From: Candidatus Latescibacterota bacterium
GTDB lineage: Bacteria; Latescibacterota; UBA2968; UBA8231
Reading direction: 5' to 3'
NCBI GenBank assembly: GCA_022820485.1
Contig: JAJEFJ010000065.1
Span: 1 to 41,216, forward strand
Length of the DNA stretch: 41,216 nucleotides
The position numbers and the translations under genes were made by a program. Below are positions 8,058 through 15,960 of the stretch, in pieces; the first letter of the stretch is position 1; every line of letters begins with the position of its first letter. Below the pieces are notes generated by a model, which worked only from the letters and a program-made list of their open reading frames with translations, was not told where the DNA came from and did not search any database.

Positions 8058-9968
8058 TCAAAATACGAAAATCATATTGCCCTCTACCCCGAATGCTCCG
8101 TCGATAAATACCCACAGTGCAGAAGCGGAGAACTCGCCTAGTGCTAGCCCCAAAAAGAAGGGTCTCATCGTCCGGTAGAGCCGCACCCCACCATAGCGCA
8201 AGATCGCCGCCTTGCACAACCAAGCCAGCAGGATGGACAACCAGCCAAAAGTAATGATCGGATGGGTGTTGGACACTGGGAAGCCAATAGGGTGCAGTGG
8301 CCAAGCCAAAAAGCGCTGGCGCAGGTAGAGCAACGCGCCCATGACACCTGCCCCTAGGGTAATAAAGGTCAGTCGCGGCGCAAAACTCGCCTCGGGTGCG
8401 TTGGCCAGCGAAGCCATGTGATTGAAGGGCCAACGCACAACGCCGCGAAAGTACCAGCCGTGCAGATTGATACCGCCGTGTTCATAGGCCAAGCTCATGG
8501 TGTACCAGATCGAACCGGCCAGCGCCACCACTAGGGCGAGCAGCAGCGCCCAGGGCAGGTGGCGCAAGTGTCGCTCTTGGCCGGAGCTCAGGCGCAAACT
8601 GTGCATCACTGAATTCATCATATTGGCTGCTGTATCCCCCAACCACACCGTGCTCAAGCCCAAGCCGGTCATGTTCTGTAAGCCCAGCACTTGGGGACCA
8701 AAGCCGCGAATCATAAAAGCTTGGGGCACCATCGGCGTCTGGATACTGGGCAAACCCGCCTCGCAGGTTATCCGCGCTAGGCCGATAAACACAACTAAGG
8801 CACCAACGACCAGCAGAATAGCTACATACAAATCGAGACCAGTGCTTATAAGCCAAACTAACATGAAGAGTAGCCCCCCTGCGAAACCGCACACGGCCGC
8901 TCGCGGGCCGAGCAATTCCCGCCGAGCCGGTTCCTCGCGGCCTAGCGCTTGACGCCAGAAACTGCCCAAGTGCTGGCGCACATTCCATAACACAAATAAA
9001 ACCAGCACTAACATCGCGCCCGACATCTGTAGTGAAAGGGGCGGACTTGCTCCACCGGAAGTCCACATATCCCCGCCGCTGAGTTGCAAACCAATACGGG
9101 CGAAGACGCTTTGTTCGAGCAGCCCCACCAGGCAGAAAAACCACAGACTGAAGGAAACGCCTAGCGGCATGAGGTAGGACAGGCCGAGCACGGGAAAATT
9201 GAGCAGGAAAGGCACGCTCATCCGCCCGTCGAGCAAGGGGATCCTGCCTCGCACGGCGAGCGGCTGAAAGGCGTCGTGGTAGTTGTGGAGGGAATTCCAC
9301 GAGTGCAACAGTAGAGGGAGCAAAATACCCAGCCACAGCAAGCGGCTTTTGAAGAAGTGACCGACGCGCCGCTCTGCGCGCTCGGCATCCTCGATCATTG
9401 CCAGGGGTAACTGGGTCAACGGAAAGACCAGTCGCTCCCGATCTATCCACTGGCCGCGCAGCATAACGCCCAGACAGAACATAACCACCGAAAAGGCCAC
9501 CATAAAAGAAGTCCACGCCGCCAGTGATATGATCCAAGCGGACCAGGGAATCGAAGCGCCCGGAGGCAGCCCCTCGAAAAACAAGTGTACTGCGTTGAGG
9601 TCTTGGGGAGTAACCCAGGGGTCTAGGTGGGGAATAAAGAGGTTAGCCCAATTGTTTTCGGGCGTGGCGTAATAATAAATCCCGGAAATGATGGACATAA
9701 AACCGCCGGTAAAGCCGGTAGTGACCACGGCTCCAGCTACCAGCATCATGGCGTAAATGAGGATCAGGTCGGCGCGGGTAAAAGCGAGACGGCGGCTCAG
9801 AGACTTGAGCAGGGGCGAGACCAGTGCTGTCAGCACAAAGAAGAACAGCACGGCGATGACGGGAATGGCATTGCCGGTCAGGAGCGAACCTTTGACGATG
9901 AGCACGGCCCACGGGCTTATCAGGCTGATCGCCGCGACCAGCACCACACCAGTCAAGAGGGCGCGCAT
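8058..9968 (-). CDS. DUF6785/DUF6784 family polytopic membrane protein (copy 1)
   Basis: This 636-residue protein is hydrophobic throughout, with roughly 14-16 potential membrane helices. It matches the DUF6785 (N-terminal) plus DUF6784 (C-terminal) architecture by resemblance to the second copy at 36854-38788. Shared landmarks are ATPENNWA / ASPENQWQ, EGLPPGASIPW / NGLPAGESIPW, and the motif ERLVFPLTQLP at about residue 179. The function of the family is not established; the size, topology and ERLxF[PA]L motif resemble OPT-type permeases, so transport is an inference. GAGGAG lies 8 bases before the ATG at 9968. It is separated from the upstream CBM9-like gene by a strong hairpin at 9998-10038 and is followed by the TPR gene. 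Confidence 0.8.
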   Translation of the reverse strand: MRALLTGVVLVAAISLISPWAVLIVKGSLLTGNAIPVIAVLFFFVLTALVSPLLKSLSRRLAFTRADLILIYAMMLVAGAVVTTGFTGGFMSIISGIYYYATPENNWANLFIPHLDPWVTPQDLNAVHLFFEGLPPGASIPWSAWIISLAAWTSFMVAFSVVMFCLGVMLRGQWIDRERLVFPLTQLPLAMIEDAERAERRVGHFFKSRLLWLGILLPLLLHSWNSLHNYHDAFQPLAVRGRIPLLDGRMSVPFLLNFPVLGLSYLMPLGVSFSLWFFCLVGLLEQSVFARIGLQLSGGDMWTSGGASPPLSLQMSGAMLVLVLFVLWNVRQHLGSFWRQALGREEPARRELLGPRAAVCGFAGGLLFMLVWLISTGLDLYVAILLVVGALVVFIGLARITCEAGLPSIQTPMVPQAFMIRGFGPQVLGLQNMTGLGLSTVWLGDTAANMMNSVMHSLRLSSGQERHLRHLPWALLLALVVALAGSIWYTMSLAYEHGGINLHGWYFRGVVRWPFNHMASLANAPEASFAPRLTFITLGAGVMGALLYLRQRFLAWPLHPIGFPVSNTHPIITFGWLSILLAWLCKAAILRYGGVRLYRTMRPFFLGLALGEFSASALWVFIDGAFGVEGNMIFVF

Positions 9969-9997
9969 TCGGCTTACTCCTCACACCCCAGCGCAAC

Positions 9998-10038
9998 CAA
10001 AGAAGGGAGGGCAGGTACTCCCCGCCCTCCCTTCTTTG
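9998..10038 (-). terminator. Strong hairpin between the CBM9-like and DUF6785 genes
   Basis: A 15-bp perfect stem (9998-10012 with 10024-10038) encloses an 11-base loop. The GC core (GGGAGGGC/GCCCTCCC) is flanked by A-rich and T-rich arms (AAAGAA/TTCTTT), so it can act as a factor-independent terminator in either direction. It lies 24 bases after the stop of the CBM9-like gene at 10063 and 30 bases before the start of the DUF6785 gene. It should terminate, or limit read-through, from the CBM9-like gene. Confidence 0.75.
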
Positions 10039-10062
10039 CCCAAAAGAAAACTGACAAATGAC

Positions 10063-10980
10063 CTACAGACCTTCCCCTAGCAGGCTTTTCACTTGGCCCC
10101 AAGAAGTAGCTTCAACTGCGGTGTCCACCTCTTCTGTCGGCGTCAGGAAGACATCGGGGATGCCGCCGGTGTTGGCGAACTGATCGCCCATGCTCACATA
10201 CGCCTGCCAGAAGAACCCGTTCTCGCAGCACTCCTCGGCAAGTGGATCGTTGCCGTTGGCATTGAGGCCCTCGTCGGCATCGTCGAGGGAAATGCCCATG
10301 CCGATGGTTGACTCAGGCGTCAGGATCCATTCCGTGCTGGCGTCGGGACCGCCGCTGATCGACAGCGGATCGAAGAACAGGAGACTGAACTCGTAAAAGT
10401 ACTCGTTGCCCACATTGGCATTGACATTCTGGACGAAATCGCCCGAATGCGTCCACCAGAAATTGAGCGCGTCTTGCTCAAAGTTGCCGAGGGCACCGTT
10501 GTACATCTGCACCCGGGGAAATTGCTCAGACATGCTCAGGCAAATCTGATAGGCCGGCTGTAAATCCTGATCGTTGGGTGCCGAGTAGGGACCGCCGCCT
10601 TGGTTATCTGGATCGAAGTGAATCTCGCAGTTGTCGTCGCGGAAGGTGCAGCCGGGATTTTTGTCCACGATCAGAAAGTCATCCACCACGTGAACCATGC
10701 CATATACCCGATTCTGTCCTTCGTTCCAGCCGAGTAGAATATCTATGAAATGGTCGTCGGCGTCATCTACGCCGCCGGTCAGGATGAACATATCGACACT
10801 GGTTATCTCAAAACTCGGATCAACCCACGCCCAATCATCGCGTTCTCCGTCGATGGTGGGCAGGGCATTGTCGGGAATGCCCACGGCAAAATAGAGCGGC
10901 ACTTCGACTGGATCCTGGGCAAAGGAGGAAGTCGCAACAATCGGCAACAAAAAGGCAACCAATAACAGCGAGCGTCGCAT
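10063..10980 (-). CDS. Secreted CBM9-like/DOMON-type beta-sandwich protein (copy 1)
   Basis: This 305-residue protein has a Sec signal peptide cleaved near residue 21-22 (SSFAQ). The mature part begins like a carbohydrate-binding family 9-type domain (LPTIDGERDDWAWVD), followed by FLIVDKNPGC, CTFRDDNCEIHFDPDNQGG and NFEQDALNFWWTH. Family 9-like domains often bind sugars or act as extracellular accessory domains; the ligand here is unknown. Five cysteines are conserved with the paralogue at 19630-20541, which suggests disulfides. The protein ends in a conserved SWGQVKSLLGEGL tail, perhaps a sorting or docking tail. AAGGAG lies 6 bases before the ATG. It has its own candidate promoter and a structured leader of about 110 bases. 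Confidence 0.78.
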   Translation of the reverse strand: MRRSLLLVAFLLPIVATSSFAQDPVEVPLYFAVGIPDNALPTIDGERDDWAWVDPSFEITSVDMFILTGGVDDADDHFIDILLGWNEGQNRVYGMVHVVDDFLIVDKNPGCTFRDDNCEIHFDPDNQGGGPYSAPNDQDLQPAYQICLSMSEQFPRVQMYNGALGNFEQDALNFWWTHSGDFVQNVNANVGNEYFYEFSLLFFDPLSISGGPDASTEWILTPESTIGMGISLDDADEGLNANGNDPLAEECCENGFFWQAYVSMGDQFANTGGIPDVFLTPTEEVDTAVEATSWGQVKSLLGEGL

Positions 10981-11006
10981 AAAAGGCTCCTTTTGAGAGG
11001 TGAGGC

Positions 11007-11027
11007 AGATCCCAGAGATCGGGATCT
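11007..11027 (-). other. Stem-loop in the 5' leader of the CBM9-like gene
   Basis: The inverted repeat AGATCCC-agagatc-GGGATCT forms a 7-bp stem, 27 bases upstream of the start codon at 10980. It lies between the inferred transcription start and the ribosome binding site. An mRNA-stability or translation-control role is only a possibility. Confidence 0.35.
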
Positions 11028-11055
11028 ACACAACGGAAAACTATGGAGAGCCGAT

Positions 11056-11065
11056 ACCTCCTTTC
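11056..11065 (-). promoter_or_regulatory. Perfect anti-SD-complementary leader element (GAAAGGAGGT) not next to a start codon
   Basis: On the minus strand GAAAGGAGGT lies about 75 bases before the CBM9-like start, with no ATG, GTG or TTG at useful spacing. The same ten bases occur in the leader of the paralogous gene at 19497-19506. It may be a ribosome standby site or pair with other leader sequences. Confidence 0.35.
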
Positions 11066-11094
11066 GAGGCTCTTAGCGGAATTGAGAGACAGTG

Positions 11095-11122
11095 GCTATA
11101 GATGAGCTTCTTACATAATCAA
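11095..11122 (-). promoter_or_regulatory. Candidate promoter of the leftward CBM9-like gene
   Basis: On the minus strand TTGATT (11122-11117) and TATAGC (11100-11095) are separated by 16 bp, inside the 176-base gap between the genes ending at 11157 and starting at 10980. Each hexamer matches consensus only partly. The predicted leader would be about 105 bases. Confidence 0.35.
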
Positions 11123-11132
11123 AATCCGACCG

Positions 11133-11161
11133 CATAACAAGCTAATTTTGCTCTTGTTATG
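11133..11161. repeat. 9-bp inverted repeat overlapping the stop codon of the FG-GAP/TPR gene
   Basis: CATAACAAG (11133-11141) and CTTGTTATG (11153-11161) are perfect inverted copies around an 11-base AT-rich centre. The right arm includes the TAA stop of the leftward gene at 11157-11159. There is no U-run after it, so it is not a typical intrinsic terminator. It could be a transcript-end hairpin or an operator for the following gene. Confidence 0.4.
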
Positions 11162-14100
11162 GTGCAGACCCAGTCAGCCTCTCGTAGATAGTTAGCTGTT
11201 GCTGCGCTGCGGAAATTTTTCCCTGCTGCATGTAGATTGCGCCTAGACTGGAGTACGCCTGCGCGTATTGGGGGTCAATCGCAATCGCTTTTTTATACGT
11301 TTGGATAGCTCGCTGAGGCTGGTTGATGGCCAGATAGGCATAGCCGAGGTTGTTGTACGCTCGCACATAGCTCGAATCAGCTTGTAGCAAGGCGCTGAAA
11401 ACTTGAATGGCTTGGTGCGGGCGCTGCTGGCGCAGATAGATATTGCCCAAGTTGTTCTGGGCGTCAATGTGACTGGGGGCGATCTTCAAAACGGCCAAAT
11501 ACGATTGGCGAGCCGCTTCATAGCGCCCCATGCGCCCATAGATTTTTCCCAGTCCGAAACACGCTGTGGCATCGCTGGGATTGAGCACGATGGCCGTTTT
11601 CAAGTCCAGCAATTCCTGATAGTTAGTCTGTAAAAGCTCAAAGTAACCCAGCACGGCATGACCCCTATCACTCAGACCAACGCGCAAGTAGGCCTGCCCT
11701 AAGCTGTAGTAGGCTTCTGCGTGATCTGGATCGCTGCGAATGGCCCGTTCGAGATATTCACTGGCTTGGACGGGATCGCCCGCATTGAGCAGCAAGACCC
11801 CCAATCGCGCTAGCAGGGCGCTCGCGTCGGGATGGCTAGATAGGGCTTGCCGCAAAAGTTGCTGGGCCTCTTCCCCCTTCTCTTGGGCCATATATATCCG
11901 CGCCATAAAGTCATAGGCTTGGTGCCGCTGGGGATCCAAGCGAACAACTTGCTGGAACTGCTCCAGCGCCGCCGCATAACGGCCTTGGACAAAGTAATTC
12001 CACCCCAAGCGGAATTTGAGTTCGGCACTGCCGGGTAGCGCGGCAACGCCCCGCGTTAAGACCTGAATGGCAGTGCTGTATTCTGTTTGGCGAGCATGGA
12101 CGCCGGCCAAGTTGACGTAGGCCTGCTCGTAGTTGGACCGACGCTCGATAGCCTGCTGATAGTGCAAGATAGCCTGTTGGTACGAGCCTTGGCTGGCGTA
12201 AAAATTGCCCAAGTAGTAGTGGGCGATGGCTTCGTCCCCTAAGGCCAACGCCCGCTGGAGTGCCGCCAATGCCTTAGTCCGATCTCCCTGATCGCCGTAG
12301 AGTTTTCCTAGTCCGGTATAAGCCTGAGCATGGGAAGAATCGAGGGCAACGGCTCTTTGGTAATGCACTTCTGCCGCCTCATAGCGCCGCAACTGGTGCA
12401 GCGCCTCGGCCAAACGGAAGTGGGCGTCTGGATCTCGGGGGCTGCTGGCGACTGCTGCGGTCAGCGCATCAATGTTCTCCACAGACGTGCGGCCGGCACC
12501 GTCGGGCGGAGCAAAGCGACCGGCGTCGATCAGAACGGGTGGGGCTTCCCGCCAGAACTGCTCTAGTGCAAATGCGGGCGGTGCCGAGCGCTCTCCTGCT
12601 TGGAACGCTTTTTTATGGGGGCTATCCCCAGTTTGATCCACAACCGGTTCCGTCGGCTCCAAAATCTCCAGTAGCTGATCGGCCTCCACGTCCCTTAATT
12701 GCTGGCGAATGCCCGAAGGCCAAGCGATGTCTATTCGGTCGGCCCGGTCGTATGCACCCAGTCCAAAGAACAAACGGGGATCGCTCTGTGATAGATAGCT
12801 AAAGCTGCTGCGGGTTTGCTGCGTTTGTTCGCGTTCCTCCGTCCTCACGGTGACCTCGGCGCCTAGGCCGTCCCGATTGCTGCGAGTGCCGACCAAGCGC
12901 AGGGCGAGCCAGTGGTTTGCCGACGCCGTATCGTTGCGCAACAATACGGCCGGCTGGTTGCTGTTGACTACGAAGAGATCGCCGTCGCCATCGTTGTCGT
13001 AATCGGCTGTGGTCGCGCCCCGCCCCACCATAGTGCGCTGAAAAAAAGGACCGGCTTGCGCGGAGATTTCGGCAAAGCGCCCTTGGCCGTCGTTGAGAAA
13101 AAGCTGGTCGCGCTGGCCGTGCGAAACTTGGGGGTCGAAATCGGCGATATTGTCGTCGATATGGCCGTTGGCCACGTAGAGATCCGGATCGCCGTCGCGG
13201 TCGAAATCAAAGAAGTTGACCCCGAAGGCCAAGCGATCGAAGCTAGGTGCCCCCAGCCCTGAAGCGGTGGATCGATCGCGCCATAAGCCATCCCCTTTAC
13301 TTTGGTAGAGGGTATTGCTCTCCCACTGAAAATTGGTTACCACAATTTCTAGGTGGCCGTCGCCGTCCGTATCGGCAATGTCGGTGCCCATGCCTCCTTC
13401 GGGCTTGCCCGCTTCGTTGTAGGCCGCGCCAGCCGCCAAGCCGATTTCGCTGAAAGAGCCGTCCCCTTCGTTGCGGTAGAGGAAATTGGGCGTGGCGTCG
13501 TTGGCCTGAAACAGATCGGGATCGCCATCGCCGTCCAAGTCGAAAAAGACGGCACCCAACTCGCGCCCTTTGAGACTGAGTAGTCCCGCTTCTTCGGTGA
13601 CATCGACGAAGCGACCGTCGGCCTTATTGCGATAGAGAAAGTCGCGCCGACCGGGATATTCAGTGGGGGCATAGTGGCGTCTATCCCTCTGCAGGCGACC
13701 GTTTTCGTCGCGGGGATCAGTCTCGAACTGATAGTCGAGATAGTTGGCGACGTAGAGGTCTAAATCGCCGTCCAAGTCGTAATCGACGAAGGCCGAGCCT
13801 GTGGACCAACTTCGGTCGCTATCCGGGATGACTGCGGCTGTGACATTGGCGAAGCGACCGCCTTCGTTGCGGTAGAGCACGTTGGGGCCAAAATTGGCAA
13901 CGAAGAGATCGGCATCGCCATCGTTGTCGTAATCCCCCGCGCTACAGCCCATGCCATAACTGGTATCGGCAACCCCGGCCACCGTTTCGACGAAACGTCC
14001 GTCGGCGCGGTTGCGGTAGAGCGCATTGCGGGGCGGCTGGGGCGATATGTGACCGGGCAGATCGGCTCCGTTGACGACGTAGAGATCCATATACCCGTCG

Positions 14101-14348
14101 CCGTTGAAATCGAAAAAAGCGGCTCCCGAGCCGAGGGCTTCCACCCCGTACTTCCGCCCTGAAAGACCGCTGGTATGCTTAAAGTGAATACCAGCGGCCG
14201 CAGTGACATCGGCGAAGCGAATTGTCGGAGCCGACCGCTCTTGCGGGCGCAAGAGCGGATCGGCGGCTGGGGAATCAGGCTCCCGGCCGCATCCCCACAG
14301 CAGCAGGATGGCGGCCAGTGCCTCAGAGGTAAAAACCTGCCGGTCCAC
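11157..14348 (-). CDS. FG-GAP/VCBS-repeat, ASPIC/UnbV and TPR lipoprotein (copy 2)
   Basis: This 1063-residue protein has a signal peptide with lipobox LWGC (Cys20). The architecture is that of the protein at 2694-5780: FG-GAP/VCBS repeats at about 40-480 with loops such as DYDNDGDADLFVANFG and DYDLDGDLDLYVANYL, an ASPIC/UnbV domain at about 488-565 (SNRDGLGAEV, LFFGLG, WPSGIRQQL), and TPR units from about 630 to near the end. Shared phrases such as GRKYGVE, DYDNDGDADLFVANFG and GRELGAVFF show the two copies are true paralogues. The GTG start at 14348 is one base after the stop of the cytochrome peroxidase gene, so it is the third gene of a tightly coupled operon. It is probably a surface or periplasmic scaffold; no catalytic motif is visible. 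Confidence 0.9.
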   Translation of the reverse strand: MDRQVFTSEALAAILLLWGCGREPDSPAADPLLRPQERSAPTIRFADVTAAAGIHFKHTSGLSGRKYGVEALGSGAAFFDFNGDGYMDLYVVNGADLPGHISPQPPRNALYRNRADGRFVETVAGVADTSYGMGCSAGDYDNDGDADLFVANFGPNVLYRNEGGRFANVTAAVIPDSDRSWSTGSAFVDYDLDGDLDLYVANYLDYQFETDPRDENGRLQRDRRHYAPTEYPGRRDFLYRNKADGRFVDVTEEAGLLSLKGRELGAVFFDLDGDGDPDLFQANDATPNFLYRNEGDGSFSEIGLAAGAAYNEAGKPEGGMGTDIADTDGDGHLEIVVTNFQWESNTLYQSKGDGLWRDRSTASGLGAPSFDRLAFGVNFFDFDRDGDPDLYVANGHIDDNIADFDPQVSHGQRDQLFLNDGQGRFAEISAQAGPFFQRTMVGRGATTADYDNDGDGDLFVVNSNQPAVLLRNDTASANHWLALRLVGTRSNRDGLGAEVTVRTEEREQTQQTRSSFSYLSQSDPRLFFGLGAYDRADRIDIAWPSGIRQQLRDVEADQLLEILEPTEPVVDQTGDSPHKKAFQAGERSAPPAFALEQFWREAPPVLIDAGRFAPPDGAGRTSVENIDALTAAVASSPRDPDAHFRLAEALHQLRRYEAAEVHYQRAVALDSSHAQAYTGLGKLYGDQGDRTKALAALQRALALGDEAIAHYYLGNFYASQGSYQQAILHYQQAIERRSNYEQAYVNLAGVHARQTEYSTAIQVLTRGVAALPGSAELKFRLGWNYFVQGRYAAALEQFQQVVRLDPQRHQAYDFMARIYMAQEKGEEAQQLLRQALSSHPDASALLARLGVLLLNAGDPVQASEYLERAIRSDPDHAEAYYSLGQAYLRVGLSDRGHAVLGYFELLQTNYQELLDLKTAIVLNPSDATACFGLGKIYGRMGRYEAARQSYLAVLKIAPSHIDAQNNLGNIYLRQQRPHQAIQVFSALLQADSSYVRAYNNLGYAYLAINQPQRAIQTYKKAIAIDPQYAQAYSSLGAIYMQQGKISAAQQQLTIYERLTGSAP

Positions 14349-14349
14349 T

Positions 14350-15960
14350 TCAGCGCACGAGGGTCATCCGCGCGAGGTAGCGCGTGCCACCCATCTGCGC
14401 CGAGACGAGATATACTCCGCTGGCGGCCTCCCGCCCGCCCTCGTCGCGCCCATCCCATGTTAGCTGATAGACGCCGGCTGGCCGGTATCCCCTAAAGAGC
14501 TGCCGCACCGTCTGTCCCAAGATATTGTACACCTCAATATCGACTTCGCCCGCCTCTGGCAGCGCCACTGAGATCGAGGTTGAGGCATTGAAAGGGTTGG
14601 GAAAATTGAACACACGCACGGCCACAGGTCGAGCCGACGGTGCGGGAACCGAGACCACGAGACCCGCCTCAGCGGCCAATTCGAGACCGGCTGGCGGCAA
14701 CCCGCTGGGCACGCGCGCTGGCACGTGAACCGCTATCGTCGAATCGGTCAAAGCGTGCATGAAGGCCAGCAGATCTTGCTTCTCCTCAGCACTTAGGTTT
14801 AGCGGCACTAATTCGGGATCGATATTCTCGGCGGGGATGGAGGCTTCGTCGCCACCGCCGCGGTCGTAGAATTCAATAACATCCTCCAGTGTCGCCAGAG
14901 CGCCGTCGTGCATGTAGGGGGCCGTCTGCGCGATTTGGCGCAAGCCCACCACGCGGAAAGCACCGATGTCACTGCGGTTGCCCGTATTGAGAAAGCGACC
15001 TTCGTCTCTTCCGGTCGGACGCGGGGTGCCAGTATTGGTCGTAGCCGACGCTCGGCCCGGCCCGATCTGCTCGACTCCTTGGGCGCGGAAACTCGAATCC
15101 GTAAACAGCGGGCCGCTGTGGCAGTTGACGCAGCGCGCCTTGGTGTGAAAGAGTTCAAGCCCGCGCTTTTGCGCTAGCGTCAGAGCTGCGTCGTCGCCGG
15201 CCACATAGCGATCGTACGCGGTGTTGACCGTATTTTGCTCGCGCTCAAACGCAGCAATGGCCCGGCCGAAGGTCGAGCGCGTAATGACCGACTGCAAGGG
15301 CGTTGGATCGTGGGCGCAGCCGAGCCGCGGCAACTGCCGGGCCACGGAGTCGGCTTCAGTCGGGAAGGCTTGCTCGAAGAGTGCGACATATTCGGGAATC
15401 CCCCGCAACCGCGTCAACACGCTATCGACGGCCATCTCGCGCTCATAGGCATCGCCGCGTAGCTCCACGCGCACGATGAGCGGCCGCAGCGCTTGCGCCT
15501 CCAGCCCGCGATCCTTGCCGTCCCACAGCATGAAGCCCTTGGGCGAAGGCAGTCCAGACTCGTCGCCGTTGTAACCGACATTAAAGAGCGTCATGGTGTG
15601 CCGCGGCTCGGTAATCACAGTGTCGCCGGTAATGGCCGAAACCCCGGGCACCCGCCCCGGCCCCAAGCCCTTGCCCCCGACACCTACCGCAAGGGGTAGC
15701 CCATCGGCCATGCCAAAGGTCGGCAGGTGGCAGGTACCGCAGGCTGTGTCTTTCTCGCCGCTGAGAATGGGATCGAAGAATAGCAATCGGCCCAGCTCGA
15801 CGCGATTGGGGTTGTAGGGGTTGTTCTCGGGGTAGGGCACGGGCGGCACCGACTGGAGGCCGAAGCGCTGCCGCAGGTCGTCTTCCTGCCCCGGTGTGCT
15901 GGCGGCACTGGCGAGCAAGGCCAGCGCGGCAGCGATGGTTAGATATCTCAGTTTATTCAT
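14350..15960 (-). CDS. Di-heme cytochrome c peroxidase (MauG/CcpA family) with C-terminal sorting-type domain
   Basis: This 536-residue exported protein has a signal peptide at about 1-20. Two c-type heme motifs are present, CGTCH at 73-77 and CVNCH at 276-280, with the later APYMHDGAL (Met349-His350) typical of bacterial di-heme peroxidases. Members reduce hydrogen peroxide or carry out MauG-like oxidations in the periplasm. An extra module follows the peroxidase at about 449-536 (FNFPNPFN, YNILGQTVRQL, GVYQLTWDGRDEGG, ASGVYLV). It resembles the C-terminal sorting or FlgD-like domains of surface proteins in FCB bacteria and suggests export to the cell surface. The ATG at 15960 overlaps the upstream gene by 8 bases (ATGAATAA), with GGGGG just before it. 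No T9SS gene lies in the window. Confidence 0.9.
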   Translation of the reverse strand: MNKLRYLTIAAALALLASAASTPGQEDDLRQRFGLQSVPPVPYPENNPYNPNRVELGRLLFFDPILSGEKDTACGTCHLPTFGMADGLPLAVGVGGKGLGPGRVPGVSAITGDTVITEPRHTMTLFNVGYNGDESGLPSPKGFMLWDGKDRGLEAQALRPLIVRVELRGDAYEREMAVDSVLTRLRGIPEYVALFEQAFPTEADSVARQLPRLGCAHDPTPLQSVITRSTFGRAIAAFEREQNTVNTAYDRYVAGDDAALTLAQKRGLELFHTKARCVNCHSGPLFTDSSFRAQGVEQIGPGRASATTNTGTPRPTGRDEGRFLNTGNRSDIGAFRVVGLRQIAQTAPYMHDGALATLEDVIEFYDRGGGDEASIPAENIDPELVPLNLSAEEKQDLLAFMHALTDSTIAVHVPARVPSGLPPAGLELAAEAGLVVSVPAPSARPVAVRVFNFPNPFNASTSISVALPEAGEVDIEVYNILGQTVRQLFRGYRPAGVYQLTWDGRDEGGREAASGVYLVSAQMGGTRYLARMTLVR

